A stretch of 64,000 bases of DNA from Lithodes maja (taxonomy: Eukaryota > Arthropoda > Malacostraca > Decapoda > Lithodidae): the NCBI GenBank assembly GCA_037953745.1, contig JBAKBP010003112.1, forward strand, positions 1-64,000, given 5' to 3'. Below are positions 1 through 10,950 of the stretch, piece after piece. The notes under the pieces are model-generated. The model was not told the origin of the DNA, made no database searches, and was given only the letters and a program-made list of their open reading frames with translations. The translations under genes were made by a program, and so were the position numbers. Position 1 is the first letter of the stretch. Every line of letters begins with the position of its first letter.

Positions 1-785
1 GTCAACAACATATCATAATGCCTCAGCTGCTACCACCATCACTCCCCATCAACCCACCCAACCATGCACTCCTCAACCTCCAACACAACCCCCTTCTTCC
101 TCCTCCACCAGCTCCAACCCCCAAAGCCCTTTCTTCAATCGTGAAGTTTTTGCCCAAACTTCAGTGCTAGTAAATGTAGCTCTCCACTAACAGATCAACA
201 AGTCAACCCAACATTCAATAAACTCCTGAATGACGGCCTCACCTCCCAACTCCATCTCTATTCCTGAATCCTGGTACCAATTCAGTAAAGCTAAATCCTC
301 CCAAACCCCCACCCCTACCTTCAACCCTACAGCCATCTCCTCCAGCAACTCCTCACCCTCTACCACCGTATCCACCCACTCTACCAGCACCTCACACTCA
401 CCACTCCCACATCCACCCTAACTCCAAACTCAACTCATCCAAGAACAACAACCCAAGAGACTCCTGACCCCTCCCCTATCCCACCACCATCCATGCCTCC
501 TCCAGCTACCCCCTACCTCCACCCCTATCCCCACAACAACCATCCATCCACCTCAATCTCTCCTAAAACGCAAAACTAGCAGCCCTGCTGATGCAACCTC
601 TCCCAACTCTACCGCTCTCGATCCAAATCCCGCAAGACACACCCCATAAGAAACGCCTCACTTGACCTCCCACCTGTGTCATTTGGAATAGGCTCCTCCC
701 GTTCGTCACACCTCACCCTCCCCATCCCACCCACCAACCTCACCCAACCACCCCATTATCACCAATCCACCCAACTCACCCCAAA
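1..785 (+). other. C- and A-rich low-complexity DNA, possible LINE ORF1 relic
   Basis: This stretch lies directly upstream of the LINE endonuclease start at 796 and has the same orientation. Translated on the plus strand it gives Pro/Ser/Thr-rich peptide broken by several stops, with no zinc knuckle or RRM that I can see. LINE ORF1 proteins often have such disordered regions, so a decayed ORF1 is plausible, but position is the only support. Open frames on the minus strand here are composition artefacts. Confidence 0.3.
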
Positions 786-795
786 ATCATCCATC

Positions 796-1193
796 ATGCT
801 CAAAGTAATACAATTCAACATTAGACATTACTACCCGAACAGACACTTACTCACACAATTAATACTAGATAATGACCCAGACATTATATTACTCAACAGC
901 ACTTGCATACACAACACACACAGAATTAAATTCTTTGGCTACACAACACGACAATCTGACGACGATGCACACAACAGAGTTGCCATCATGATCAAAAGTA
1001 CAATACAACACAAATTCATGACAGTCTGGACATAATATTATAAACACTTCTTAGCAGTAAAAACACATACAACGCTTGGTCCCCTCATGGTCGCCACTAC
1101 ATATGTCAGACCCAACAGACACATGCCTTACACCGATCTGAACACACTATTCAACAACAATGTACCCACACTCATCCTTGCAGACTTTAATGC
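796..1193 (+). pseudogene. LINE ORF2, N-terminal part of APE-type endonuclease
   Basis: The first ATG of the frame gives a start of the form MLKVIQFNIRHY, which matches the opening strand of apurinic-like endonucleases of Jockey/CR1-group LINEs, where the Asn is catalytic. A stop interrupts the frame near 1033. The domain resumes at about 1087 and reaches the conserved ADFNA block just before 1194. The reading frame is then cut by the Harbinger insertion at 1197 and continues at 3524. The gene is broken by a stop, an insertion and a later tandem duplication, so it cannot make a working protein. Confidence 0.7.
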
Positions 1194-1687
1194 TAATGCT
1201 GGGGTCACACATTCACGTATATCGCTCCCAACAGCTCCCGTCAGGCGTGATCGCCAATTTTGTGTTCTGACGGGCGTAGTCCAGCTGTGTACGCCCGTAA
1301 AGACCAAGACTATTGCACTTCCCGACAGACGTACCGTGACGGGGCCAGTGTTACGTCAGACGTGATGTAGTCGTATGGAACTACGTACGTGCTTGCGACT
1401 TGCGTAAGCATGTCCCCGTTAGTCCGCCTGGGCTGCCCGATTTGCGGGAACCCAGGCCACGCCCATTGTCACGCCCCCACAAGACCTGCGTAGCTGAGGC
1501 CGTACGTCTTGGGAGTTTGTAGGACTTACGTGGACCGTTTCCGGAGGACAATCGTAGGCACACCCCGTCTGTCCAAACACAGACAAACACCGTCTTTGTC
1601 AACCACGTAGGTCTGGGTTGGAATCTGGGAACTACAAAAGGGCAGGGCTGGCCACAACGTTCCCATTCCCACTCCTGACTCGGCACC

Positions 1688-3009
1688 ATGAAGAACATCA
1701 CGGAATACATCCTGGAGGAGTTCAAGATGGTGAACTCCCTAATCAAACCGGAGAACAGGCATAACACTCGGCTCATTCAATGGATCATTTCCTACATAGA
1801 AATGTTAGAACTGCTTGCAATAGCAAAATACATCCATGAAGATGAACAAGAGAAGAAGAAGGAAAGGAGCAAGAGGACAGTGTGGGTGTGGCCATATCTA
1901 CAACGAAGGCCTGAACATGGCCATTATGAGAAGCTGATGCAAGAGTTGGCCACAGAATGTCCACAACTGTACAAAAACTTCATCCGGGTAGACAAACAAC
2001 TATTTGATGAGATAGTGAAACGTGTCACCCCATCATTCAGAGGAAACCTACGTTCTGGCGGAACCCCATTCCTCCTGGTCTGCAGGTGGCCATCACCCTA
2101 CGTTTCCTCGCGACGGGTGATTCCTATAAGAGCCTGCAATACAACTTTCGTGTTGCCCACAACACCATCAGCCAAATTGTTCCAGACACCTGCCAGACCA
2201 TCATTTCTGTCTACGGAGATCATGGAAGGAGGTTGCCAGCGGCTATGAGGAACGATGGAATCTGCCGCATTGTGTAGGAGCCATTGATGGCAAACACATA
2301 CGGATCCGAAACCCAAACTTTGGTGGCACATATTACTTCAACTACATGAAGTTTTTTCCATTGTCCTGATGGCAATTGTTGACTCCAACTACAAGTTCAT
2401 TTACGTCGACGTTGGTGCCATAGGGTCAGAGTCTGATGGTGGTGGCTTTGCACACACCAGTCTGTCTAAGTTGCTTGAGAAACAGAACGCAAATCTGCCA
2501 CCCGCCGAGGTCATCTCTACCGATCCCACTGGACCACCCACGGAATACTTCTTAGTAGGTGATGATGCATTCCCTCTGCGCGCCTACATGATGAAGCCCT
2601 ACCCCCTACGATCCGTCACGAAACCGGAACGAATATACAACTACAGAATCAGCAGGGCCCGCCGAACGGTAGAGAATGCCTTTGGCATTCTTGCCAACCG
2701 CTTCCGGGTTTTCCACACTGCAATATCTCTAAAAGCTGAACGTGTAGAGGTTGTTGTGTTGGCCTCATGCAGAATGCATCCTACATCCTACTAGGACGAT
2801 GCCCACCCCAATCAGAGGTAGATCAAGAGGACCCACACACCCACCAACTCCTACCTGCCGCCTGGAGGAGTGACCCACCTGTAGGAAACAACATCTCACC
2901 CGTGACCCGCAACACTGCAACCATGCTTGCCAAGGCTCAATGCAACTACCTCAAGACCTACTTCAATTCCCATCAAGGATCTGTGGCTTGGCAGGATGAC
3001 CGGATTTAG
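1688..3009 (+). pseudogene. Harbinger transposase (DDE_Tnp_4), broken copy 1
   Basis: Translation gives a PIF/Harbinger nuclease: an N-terminal helical part beginning MKNITEYILEE, then the DGKHIRI block (first catalytic Asp), the IYVDVGA block (second Asp) and RRTVENAFG (Glu). Compared with copy 2 at 4308-5659, this copy has an indel near 2030 that shifts the frame, lacks about 33 bp near 2221, shares the frameshift before 2369, and is disrupted again near 2770, where the conserved CILHN-like stretch is lost. It is a pseudogene. The start is the ATG at 1688, as in copy 2. Confidence 0.8.
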
Positions 3010-3174
3010 GTGAGAGGTGTAACGGGAGTGTCCCCCGCTGGTCCTTATATACCCCCCGTACAACGTTGCCGCGTCTTTCCGCCAACACGCAGTGCGGCGG
3101 TGCTGCCAGATGCGCCCGGACTAACTTTAACTGTCCCGTTTGACGGGAATATTGTACGATTGGCGGGAGAAGCT

Positions 3175-3250
3175 TACGTTTGACCGGGCTAGCTGCTATG
3201 TCTTACGGGGCTGCTCCCGTAAGACGTAGCAGCTAGCCCGGTCAGACGTA
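3175..3250. repeat. Subterminal hairpin of Harbinger copy 1
   Basis: Two 35 nt arms, 3175-3209 and 3216-3250, are inverted repeats separated by 6 nt. They differ at two positions, and both differences would still allow G-T pairing. The hairpin lies in the 3' non-coding part of the element and recurs in copy 2. Confidence 0.85.
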
Positions 3251-3523
3251 GGATTTCCCGACTTTTGACATACGTGAGCGCGAGCCACGTATCTGATTCG
3301 AAATCCAAAACATACCGGGCGGCCTTGGCCGCACCCACCACCTCCCCGACCAGCGTGGCTACTCCCGCCATGCGTACCAACCCCCACGACTAGACACAAT
3401 TTCATTTACGTTTTGCGTACTAAGCCCTTACGTTTTACGTATTTGGTTGCCAACTACCAATAAACCTTCGTACGGGAGCATACGGGAGCATATACAGTAC
3501 GTGAATGTGTGACCCCAGCATAA

Positions 3524-4164
3524 ACATCACGCTTTTCAACACGCTACCAACAACCCACACGGAACACAACTTCTAGCACTACATGACATTAAAAGACTAA
3601 ATTTCCTTGGCCCAGATTTTCACACAGTTTTCACACACAATGGGTCTGGCAAACCTGATCTCATTTTATCTAACCGCGCATTTAACCTTTTTCACCATCA
3701 AATTTCGCCAGGGCCTTTATCAGGATCTGATCACATCCCCATTTTCATGCAAATATCTTCTAATCCCATTTTAGTTCCACCTTCATCACACTACAACTAC
3801 CCCAGGGCAAACTGGGATGAATTTCAACACATCTTATCACAACAAGATTACACAACTGACTATGAGGGATTACACTACACGAATCTAGACCAACAAATTG
3901 AACACTTACACAACACAATCGTTAATGCTGCAAACACTACCATAGCCAAAACAGCTTACAAAGTCGACACACATTCAGACCCTCCATACGATCACAAAGA
4001 TTCCTTGTGTGCTATCGCCGTCGATTTGAACAGAATAAACAAAACTACACCTTAGGCCGAGTACGACATGACCTCTCACACCTCAGAAACCATATCCTAG
4101 ACAGCCTGCAATCTGACCATGACAGCCACTGGACACACCTCATACGCACAGCTGAACAACACAG
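3524..4164 (+). pseudogene. LINE ORF2, C-terminal part of endonuclease and linker
   Basis: After the Harbinger element the LINE endonuclease continues. The conserved GSDHIPI block (SDH motif with the catalytic His) is readable near 3726-3750, followed by an open linker stretch at 3747-4055 that includes NWDEFQ. A frame change separates the first part from the later part, and a stop follows at 4055. The stretch ends at the tandem-duplication junction at 4164/4165, and the same sequence recurs at 6168-6807. Confidence 0.7.
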
Positions 4165-4307
4165 AGGACAATCGTAGGCACACCCCGTCTGTCCAAACAC
4201 AGACAAAGACAGTCTTTGTCAACCACGCAGGTCTGAGTTGGAATCTGGGAACTACAAAAGGGCAGGGCTGGCCACAACGTTCCCATTCCCACTCCTGACT
4301 CGGCACC

Positions 4308-5659
4308 ATGAAGAACATCACGGAATACATCCTGGAGGAGTTCAAGATGGTGAACTCCCTAATCAAACCGGAGAACAGGCATAACACTCGGCTCATTCAA
4401 TGGATCATTTCCTACATAGAAATGTTAGAACTGCTTGCAATCGCAAAATACATCCATGAAGATGAACAAGAGAAGAAGAAGGAAAGGAGCAAGAGGACAG
4501 TGTGGGTGTGGCCATATCTACAACGAAGGCCTGAACATGGCCATTATGAGAAGCTGATGCAAGAGTTGGCCACAGAATGTCCACAACTGTACAAAAACTT
4601 CATCCGGGTAGACAAACAACTATTTGATGAGATAGTGAAACGTGTCACCCCCCTCATTCAGAGGAAACCTACGTTCTGGCGGAACCCCATTCCACCTGGT
4701 CTGCGGGTGGCCATCACCCTACGTTTCCTCGCTACGGGTGATTCCTATAAGAGCCTGCAATACAACTTTCGTGTTGCCCACAACACCATCAGCCAAATTG
4801 TTCCAGACACCTGCCAGGCCATCATTTCTGTCTACGGAGATCAGGAGATCAAGACGCCACAATCGCCTGCTGAATGGAAGGAGGTTGCCAGCGGCTATGA
4901 GGAACGATGGAATCTGCCGCATTGTGTAGAAGCCATTGATGGCAAACACATACGGATCCGAAACCCAAACTTTGGTGGCACATATTACTTCAACTACAAG
5001 AAGTTTTTTCCATTGTCCTGATGGCAATTGTTGACTCCAACTACAAGTTCATTTACGTCGATGTTGGTGCCATAGGGTCAGAGTCTGATGGTGGTGGCTT
5101 TGCACACACCAGTCTGTCTAAGTTGCTTGAGAAACAGAACGCAAATCTGCCACCCGCCGAGGTCATCTCTACCGATCCCACTGGACCACCCACGGAATAC
5201 TTCTTAGTAGGTGATGATGCATTCCCTCTGCGCGCCTACATGATGAAGCCCTACCCCCTACGATCCGTCACGAAACCGGAACGAATATACAACTACAGAA
5301 TCAGCAGGGCCCGCCGAACGGTAGAGAACGCCTTTGGCATTCTTGCCAACCGCTTCCGGGTTTTCCACACTGCAATATCTCTAAAACCTGAACGTGTAGA
5401 GGTTGTTGTGTTGGCCTCATGCATTCTGCACAACATCCTACGAGGACGATGCCCACCCCAATCAGAGGTAGATCAAGAGGACCCACACACCCACCAACTC
5501 CTACCTGCTGCCTGGAGGAGTGACCCACCTGTAGGAAACAACATCTCACCCGTGACACGCAACACTGCAACCATGCTTGCCAAGGCTCAACGCAACTACC
5601 TCAAGACCTACTTCAATTCCCCTCAAGGATCTGTGGCTTGGCAGGATGACCGGATTTAG
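4308..5659 (+). pseudogene. Harbinger transposase, better-preserved copy with one frameshift
   Basis: Two reading frames together cover one DDE_Tnp_4 transposase. The first (4308-5021, 237 codons) has the N-terminal helical region and DGKHIRI with the first Asp. The second (5021-5659, 212 codons) has IYVDVGA with the second Asp and RRTVENAFG with the Glu, plus a CILHN block. They meet at a TGATG stop/start overlap preceded by a run of six T. One missing T in that run would explain the break. Copy 1 has the same six-T run, so the lesion predates the duplication. Reading through would need a frameshift, so I call it a pseudogene. Confidence 0.8.
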
Positions 5660-5821
5660 GTGAGAGGTGTAACGGGAGTGTCCCCCGCTGGTCCTTATAT
5701 ACCCCCCGTACAACGTTGCCGCGTCTTTCCGCCAACACGCAGTTGGCGGTGCTGCCAGATGCGCCCGGACTAACTTTAACTGTCCCGTTTGACGGGAATA
5801 TTGTACGATTGGCGGGAGAAG

Positions 5822-5897
5822 CTTACGTTTGACCGGGCTAGCTTCTACGTCTTACGGGGCTGCTCTCGTAAGACGTAGCAGCTAGCCCGGTCAGACG
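5822..5897. repeat. Subterminal hairpin of Harbinger copy 2
   Basis: This is the counterpart of the hairpin at 3175-3250, with arms of about 35 nt around a 6 nt loop. A few substitutions relative to copy 1 leave most pairs intact. Confidence 0.75.
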
Positions 5898-6167
5898 TAG
5901 GATTTCCCGACTTTTGACATACGTGAGCGCGAGCCACGTATCTGATTCGAAATCCAAAACATACCGGGCGGCCTTGGCCGCACCCACTACCTCCCCGACC
6001 AGCATGGCTACTCCCGCCATGCGTACCAACCCCCACGACTAGACACAATTTAATTTACGTTTTGCGTACTAAGCCCTTACGTTTTACGTATTTGGTTGCC
6101 AACTACCAATAAACCTTCGTACGGGAGCATACGGGAGCATATACGTGAATGTGTGACCCCAGCATAA

Positions 6168-6807
6168 ACATCACGCTTTTCAACACGCTACCAACAACCC
6201 ACACGGAACACAACTTCTAGCAATACACGACATTAAAAGACTAAATTTCCTTGGCCCAGATTTTCACACAGTTTTCACACACAATGGGTCTGGCAAACCT
6301 GATCTCATTTTATCTAACCGCGCATTTAACCTTTTTCACCATCAAATTTCGCCAGGGCCTTTATCAGGATCTGATCACATCCCCATTTTCATGCAATATC
6401 TTCTAATCCCATTTTAGTTCCACCTTCATCACACTACAACTACCCCAGGGCAAACTGGGATGAATTTCAACACATCTTATCACAACAAGATTACACAACT
6501 GACTATGAGGGATTACACTACACGAATCTAGACCAACAAATTGAACACTTACACAACACAATCGTTAATGCTGCAAACACTACCATAGCCAAAACAGCTT
6601 ACAAAGTCGACACACATTCAGACCCTCCATACGATCACAAAGATTCCTTGTATGCTATCGCCGTCGATTTGAACAGAATAAACAAAACTACACCTTAGGC
6701 CGAGTACGACATGACCTCTCACACCTCAGAAACCATATCCTAGACAGCCTGCAATCTGACCATGACAGCCACTGGACACACCTCATACACACAGCTGAAC
6801 AACACAG
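6168..6807 (+). pseudogene. LINE endonuclease C-terminus, duplicated copy
   Basis: This is the second copy of 3524-4164. It has the SDHIP block and the linker, with a one-base deletion near 6395 (atgcaatatc against atgcaaatatc). It joins smoothly at 6808 to LINE sequence that leads into the reverse transcriptase, so this copy, not the first, lies next to the RT. Confidence 0.7.
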
Positions 6808-8503
6808 AAAAACAAAACCATGGGAATTTTGGAAACATATAAAACGATTAAAAGGCTACAAAAAACCTACAACTTCTTCACTCATTGTAAACGGTAACAC
6901 CATCACTGATCCCAGGGAAATCACAGATGCCTTTAAGACACATGGGCACAAGTATACTACCCACACCCTCCTGAACGACCCACCCAACAACACATTCGAA
7001 ACATTGAACAACACCTGACTAATATTGCGGACAACATCTCTCACGATACACACAATTACCGACAATTACCTCACTGCTCCCATTGTGCCTGACGAAGTTC
7101 ATTCTCTCAAAATCACGGAGGAAGGCGCCTGGTGCCTCTGGTATAAACCATCACATTGTGAAACACCTTCCAAACACATTTATAAATGCACTCACTTGCT
7201 TGTACAACGCCATCCTGGCATCAGGCTACTTCCCCATCTGCTTTAAGACTGCGACAATCATCCTAATCCCCAAGAAAAATCAAAATAACAAAGACCCACT
7301 GAACTACAGACCCATTAGTCTACTTGAGACTCTTGGGAAGACTTTCGAAACAATCATAAATCGCCGACTCAGACTGTATCTCGAAGACGAAGGACTTCTC
7401 ACTGACAAACAGTTTGGCTTCAGACCACACAGATCCTCTCAGGAGGCACTTAACATAATCACCAACTACATTCACATTACTAAACACTGCAGAAACAAAA
7501 ACAAAGCAGCACTCATTACAAAAGATATAAAACGCGCTATTGACACTGTGTGGCACGTAGGCCTGAAGTACAAAATCTGCGAGAATTTCAATTTCCCTCT
7601 ATCAATTAAAAAACTTCTTTGCAACTTTTTGGATAACAGATCAGCCAAAATTAAATTTTCAAATCTCTATTCAGACTCATTTTCACTCTATGCAGGCATA
7701 CCTCAGGGCTCCTTACTCGCACCTACACTGTACATTCTCTACACTAATGACATGCCAGATCCAATCAATAATGACTCTCTCACAATTATGTACGCTGACG
7801 ACGTGACACAACTTGTTAGGGCAAACACCATAGACGGTTTGACAAACAAAGCCAAGAGAGAGCTTGACCGAGTAGCACAATGGGAGCAGAAATGGCGGAT
7901 TCAGGCTCATCCTCGAAAATCCTTTATCACCTATATTTCCACTGGTTACCTCCGTCCTAGACCACTATTCCTCAACTCCCGCTCACCTCCTCAGAACCGT
8001 ATCCCTGTAACTGTTTCGCCCACTAACAAAGTACTCGGTCTAACCTTTGACAGAAAACATCAATTCCACCATCATGCAAGTCAAATCATCCCATTGCTGC
8101 AAAATCCCTCCAATCAATTTTCCGCTTTCGTAATGCCTCCATCAAAACAAAAACTCATTTGTATAAAGCCCTAATAAGACCACTACTTTGCTATGCCCCA
8201 CTGACTAGCACTCTTTTGGCAAACTCCCACAAAATTAAACTCCAAAGAATACAAAATAAAGCACTGAGGTGGATCCATGGAACTCAGTGGTATGAGTTCC
8301 AAACATCGGAACACTTGCATAAACTCTCTTGCATCCCCCCACTTAATATGTATAATAACTTTCTGGCTAACAAACAACATGAAAAACTTGAGACCTTTAA
8401 TAATTTTGTCCAAATTTTTAATAATATTACTCAACCCATCCGTCCCTGGTCAAACCTTTTACACCCAATTAACAGAGAGGCCCCCAATCCCCTATTCACT
8501 TAA
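6808..8503 (+). pseudogene. LINE reverse transcriptase, Jockey/CR1 group
   Basis: The main open stretch is 7083-8174. It carries RT blocks in order: GASGINHH, LIPKKNQNNKDPLNYRPISLLE, DKQFGFRPHRSS, motif A as KDIKRAIDTVWH, GIPQGS, and the catalytic MYADDV (Tyr-Ala-Asp-Asp, residues 237-240 of the frame). The C-terminal thumb-like region continues in another frame at 8159-8503 (LLCYAPL, RIQNKALRWI). Stops and frameshifts at 7018 and 8174 and in the linker make it non-functional. The block order fits an EN+RT LINE of the Jockey/CR1 group. I see no RNase H, and I cannot fix the exact clade. Confidence 0.8.
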
Positions 8504-9186
8504 ATATCTTTGACACACCACAAACTCACACTCAAATTTTCACCATTATTTTCTCACCCGCAAGCCAAAATTTCTCAAAAATAACATAGTACACAATGTA
8601 AAGTAAGCTCTTCACAAAACAGTGCAACCAACTTCAATTCGGCAGTTGACAGGTATGCCTTGCTGCCCCCCTTTAGACCCTTACCATCCAAAATTGCCAG
8701 GTCACCTTTCAGATTTTCCATCAAAAATTGCCACCATTTTTTGCAATCTTTTACCACCCTAAATTAATACTCCTTTTGCCTTTACCACCCAAAATTTAGT
8801 CTCCCCTCCTTCCATGCGTGCCATCCTGAAGCTTTCCAAAAATGTATTTTCAATAATATGAACAATAATGTCACAACCCTCCACCAACCCAAATTGAAAA
8901 ACTCACGCACGTTGGGTCAAGCCCCGACAATCTTTATCCTCCTACTTTAACACTTTCTCTACTACTACACCAATAAAAACTTCCCTTCTTTCACTTTCAC
9001 CCACCTTTTCTATATTCATTCATTCATTCATTCACATTGTAATCATTCCTTGAGGATGCTAGATGCCTAGCGAAACGTCGAACCACCATGAACTTTGCTA
9101 ACCTTATCCACCTTCTCACTGAACCTCAACGAAGATTAATCAGAAACCTAGAAACTCTGAATAATAAAATATCTAAGCTGAAATAG
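8504..9186 (+). other. LINE 3' untranslated region and tail
   Basis: This AT-rich non-coding DNA follows the RT frame. It includes four ATTC repeats near 9015-9034 and a short stem motif near 9049-9080 (see findings). It ends around an A-rich AATAATAAAATATC segment that looks like the end of the LINE. I place the 3' boundary near 9186 only because a microsatellite and unrelated DNA follow. Confidence 0.5.
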
Positions 9187-9238
9187 CTATTTCCTTTAAC
9201 CTTGTTTGCCTTAAAGAAAATGTATTACCTGGCTTTAC

Positions 9239-9249
9239 TAATATATATA

Positions 9250-9288
<39 letters not shown>

Positions 9289-9293
9289 ATATA
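9239..9293. repeat. TA microsatellite
   Basis: Alternating TA repeats with a few interruptions run across about 55 bp. Any open frame across it is an artefact. Confidence 0.9.
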
Positions 9294-9510
9294 TCTGTCT
9301 ACCTATCTATTTACTCAACCAATTAGAGAGAGGACAATATCCTATAGCGATGCATTTAACCTTGTGAAATCGAAGCACCATTAATTGTGATTAAACAAAG
9401 CATCTTCAATTATGATTAGCATATATGATTGTTTTATCACTTGACTTTATAACTCGATTTCAATCTCACTCTCACTTTCTTACCTTCAAATTCACCCTCA
9501 CTCTCACACA

Positions 9511-9578
9511 CATTCTCTCTCTCTGTCTCTGTCTCTCTCTCGCTCTCTCTCTGTCACACACACACACACACACACACC
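9511..9578. repeat. TC/CA compound microsatellite
   Basis: An imperfect TC tract is followed by a CA tract (about 9556-9578). Confidence 0.9.
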
Positions 9579-9612
9579 TTTGATGAACGCACGCCAATCA
9601 GAGCGACATTAA

Positions 9613-10023
9613 CCCTTAACTAGCGGTGCGCGACTTATGTAGAGTTAAAAAAACTGGCAAAAAACGGGTGAAAAAAGGGTGAAAATCGAGTGAAAATGGG
9701 TGGGACAGTAATGATCCATACGTCCGACATCTGTGGCCTCCCGGCCCACACCTAACTCCAGTTCCCCCACCGCGCGGGAGGATGACAGTGTGACCAATAG
9801 TTCGCTAAAAGTGAGCAATGTAGCAAAATCAGCTAAACTTCCATCTTTGAGGTAACACTGTCAGTGCTCCACGAGTGCTACGTAGCTGCATGTGGTGTCA
9901 TTCTGTAGTGATTTCCGCCTAGTTTTCGGCGCAATACAGTTCCTTTCATGCTGATGGTTGATATAGCAGTCAGAATGGCCTGAAAAGGCCCAAAACGGCC
10001 ACAGAGGACCTGCTAGACAAGGG
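9613..10023. mobile_element. TTAA-flanked non-autonomous element (411 bp)
   Basis: TTAA flanks the element at 9609-9612 and 10024-10027. The ends are imperfect inverted repeats (CCCTTAACTAGC and CCCTTGTCTAGC). No coding capacity is visible. TTAA duplication with C-rich ends is the pattern of piggyBac-type insertions, but other TTAA-targeting groups such as Kolobok also fit. Confidence 0.6.
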
Positions 10024-10050
10024 TTAATGATGATTAACATATAGTGTGAC

Positions 10051-10450
10051 CTATCAATTACTTTCCATAAGAGTTCTTAAGCACTGATTTTTGCCCCAAA
10101 CTGAATACCCTGGTATAGATGTCAAACTAGTATAAAATGTCTTGTCTGGACATGGGTAACAACTTATATTAAGACAATGTTTGGCTAATGTTGACCGTTT
10201 GACTTGTACTGGTTCCTGTAGTTCAACAAATTAGTGGCAAATGGCAACATTACTTACCAAGTTGTGGCATAATGATAAACTACAACAGACTGTACCTATC
10301 AAACGGTCAACATTAATTAAACATTGTCTGAATATAAGTTGTTACCCATGTCCAGACAAGTCATTTGAAACTAGTTTGACATCTCTACTATGGTATACAG
10401 TTTGGGGCAACAATCAGTGCTTAAGAACTATAATGGAAAGTAATTGATAG
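10051..10450. repeat. Foldback element with arms near 190 bp
   Basis: Bases 10051 to about 10242 match the reverse complement of about 10268-10450, beginning CTATCAATTACTTTCCAT and ending with its complement. The arms are diverged by substitutions and small indels. No clear target duplication and no coding sequence are visible. The transposon class is unknown. Confidence 0.75.
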
Positions 10451-10810
10451 GGGGCTGCCAAAGCCAATGTAGATTAAACCTATGATGTCCCAATATCCAA
10501 ATGTCTTTGTGTTATGCCGGGCAATAATATTTGCCCGCGTACTTTAGTTCTCTCTTTCCACTCTAGGAAAGCTTTTAAGAACTATAACACTCAGCAGGAA
10601 CACAGCTGATTCCAGATATACAATTATAAATCTCCTCAATCTCTACCAATGATACAAAATACACTGTTGGGTTTCACAAGATGTTATTCCACCTTAGATT
10701 AGAGTACTGCATATATAGAATAAACAAACACTTTGGTCGAATCGTATCTATGTGGAAATACTCTCGAACCTACTTCAAGAATGAATAATAATATTCTTAA
10801 AGCATGGATG
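10451..10810. other. Unassigned intergenic DNA
   Basis: I see no gene, RNA or clear repeat in this stretch, only unremarkable AT-rich sequence. Confidence 0.5.
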
Positions 10811-10950
10811 ATACATCTATCTATCAATCTATTGCCTGATGCTGTGATCCCCGAAGGGGTGGCCACGAACGAACCGCCCCCATGCACCTCTGTCCCCAGT
10901 CAGTCGACGCCCCTCCCCCCAACCAGCACCGCCTTCGTTCATGTACTTCC

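Larger units (their letters stand above)
1197..3520 (+). mobile_element. PIF-Harbinger DNA transposon, copy 1
   Basis: The element is bounded by terminal inverted repeats: TGCTGGGGTCACACATTCAC at the left end and its complement at 3501-3520. A 3 bp TAA duplication flanks it at 1194-1196 and 3521-3523. TWA-type 3 bp duplications are typical of PIF/Harbinger. It is inserted in the endonuclease region of a LINE. It holds a DDE_Tnp_4-type transposase reading frame at 1688-3009. I see no Myb/SANT-like second protein, which many Harbinger elements also encode, so it was probably non-autonomous even before decay. The subterminal regions are rich in TACG and TTACG motifs. Confidence 0.85.
4165..6164 (+). 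mobile_element. PIF-Harbinger copy 2, 5' end lost
   Basis: This is the Harbinger portion of the second duplication unit. It lacks the first 348 bp and the left TIR, because the duplication breakpoint lies inside the element. It keeps the 3' TIR ending GTGTGACCCCAGCA at 6164, followed by TAA at 6165-6167. With one TIR it should be immobile. Confidence 0.8.
4165..6807 (+). repeat. Second unit of a 2.6 kb tandem duplication
   Basis: Bases 4165-6807 repeat 1545-4164. The unit starts inside the Harbinger element (aggacaatcgtaggca at 1545 and at 4165) and ends in the LINE linker (acacag at 4164 and at 6807). The junction has about 2 bp of microhomology. The units differ by substitutions and small indels, including about 33 bp missing from unit 1 near 2221 and single-base differences near 3750/6395. 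This suggests a real duplication of some age rather than a collapsed or mis-joined read. Confidence 0.85.

Noticed and set aside
5000..5030. Programmed -1 frameshift joining the Harbinger transposase frames
   Set aside because: The six-T run does not form a good X XXY YYZ slippery heptamer in the zero frame; an ancestral one-base deletion is simpler. Kept only as a low-interest question.
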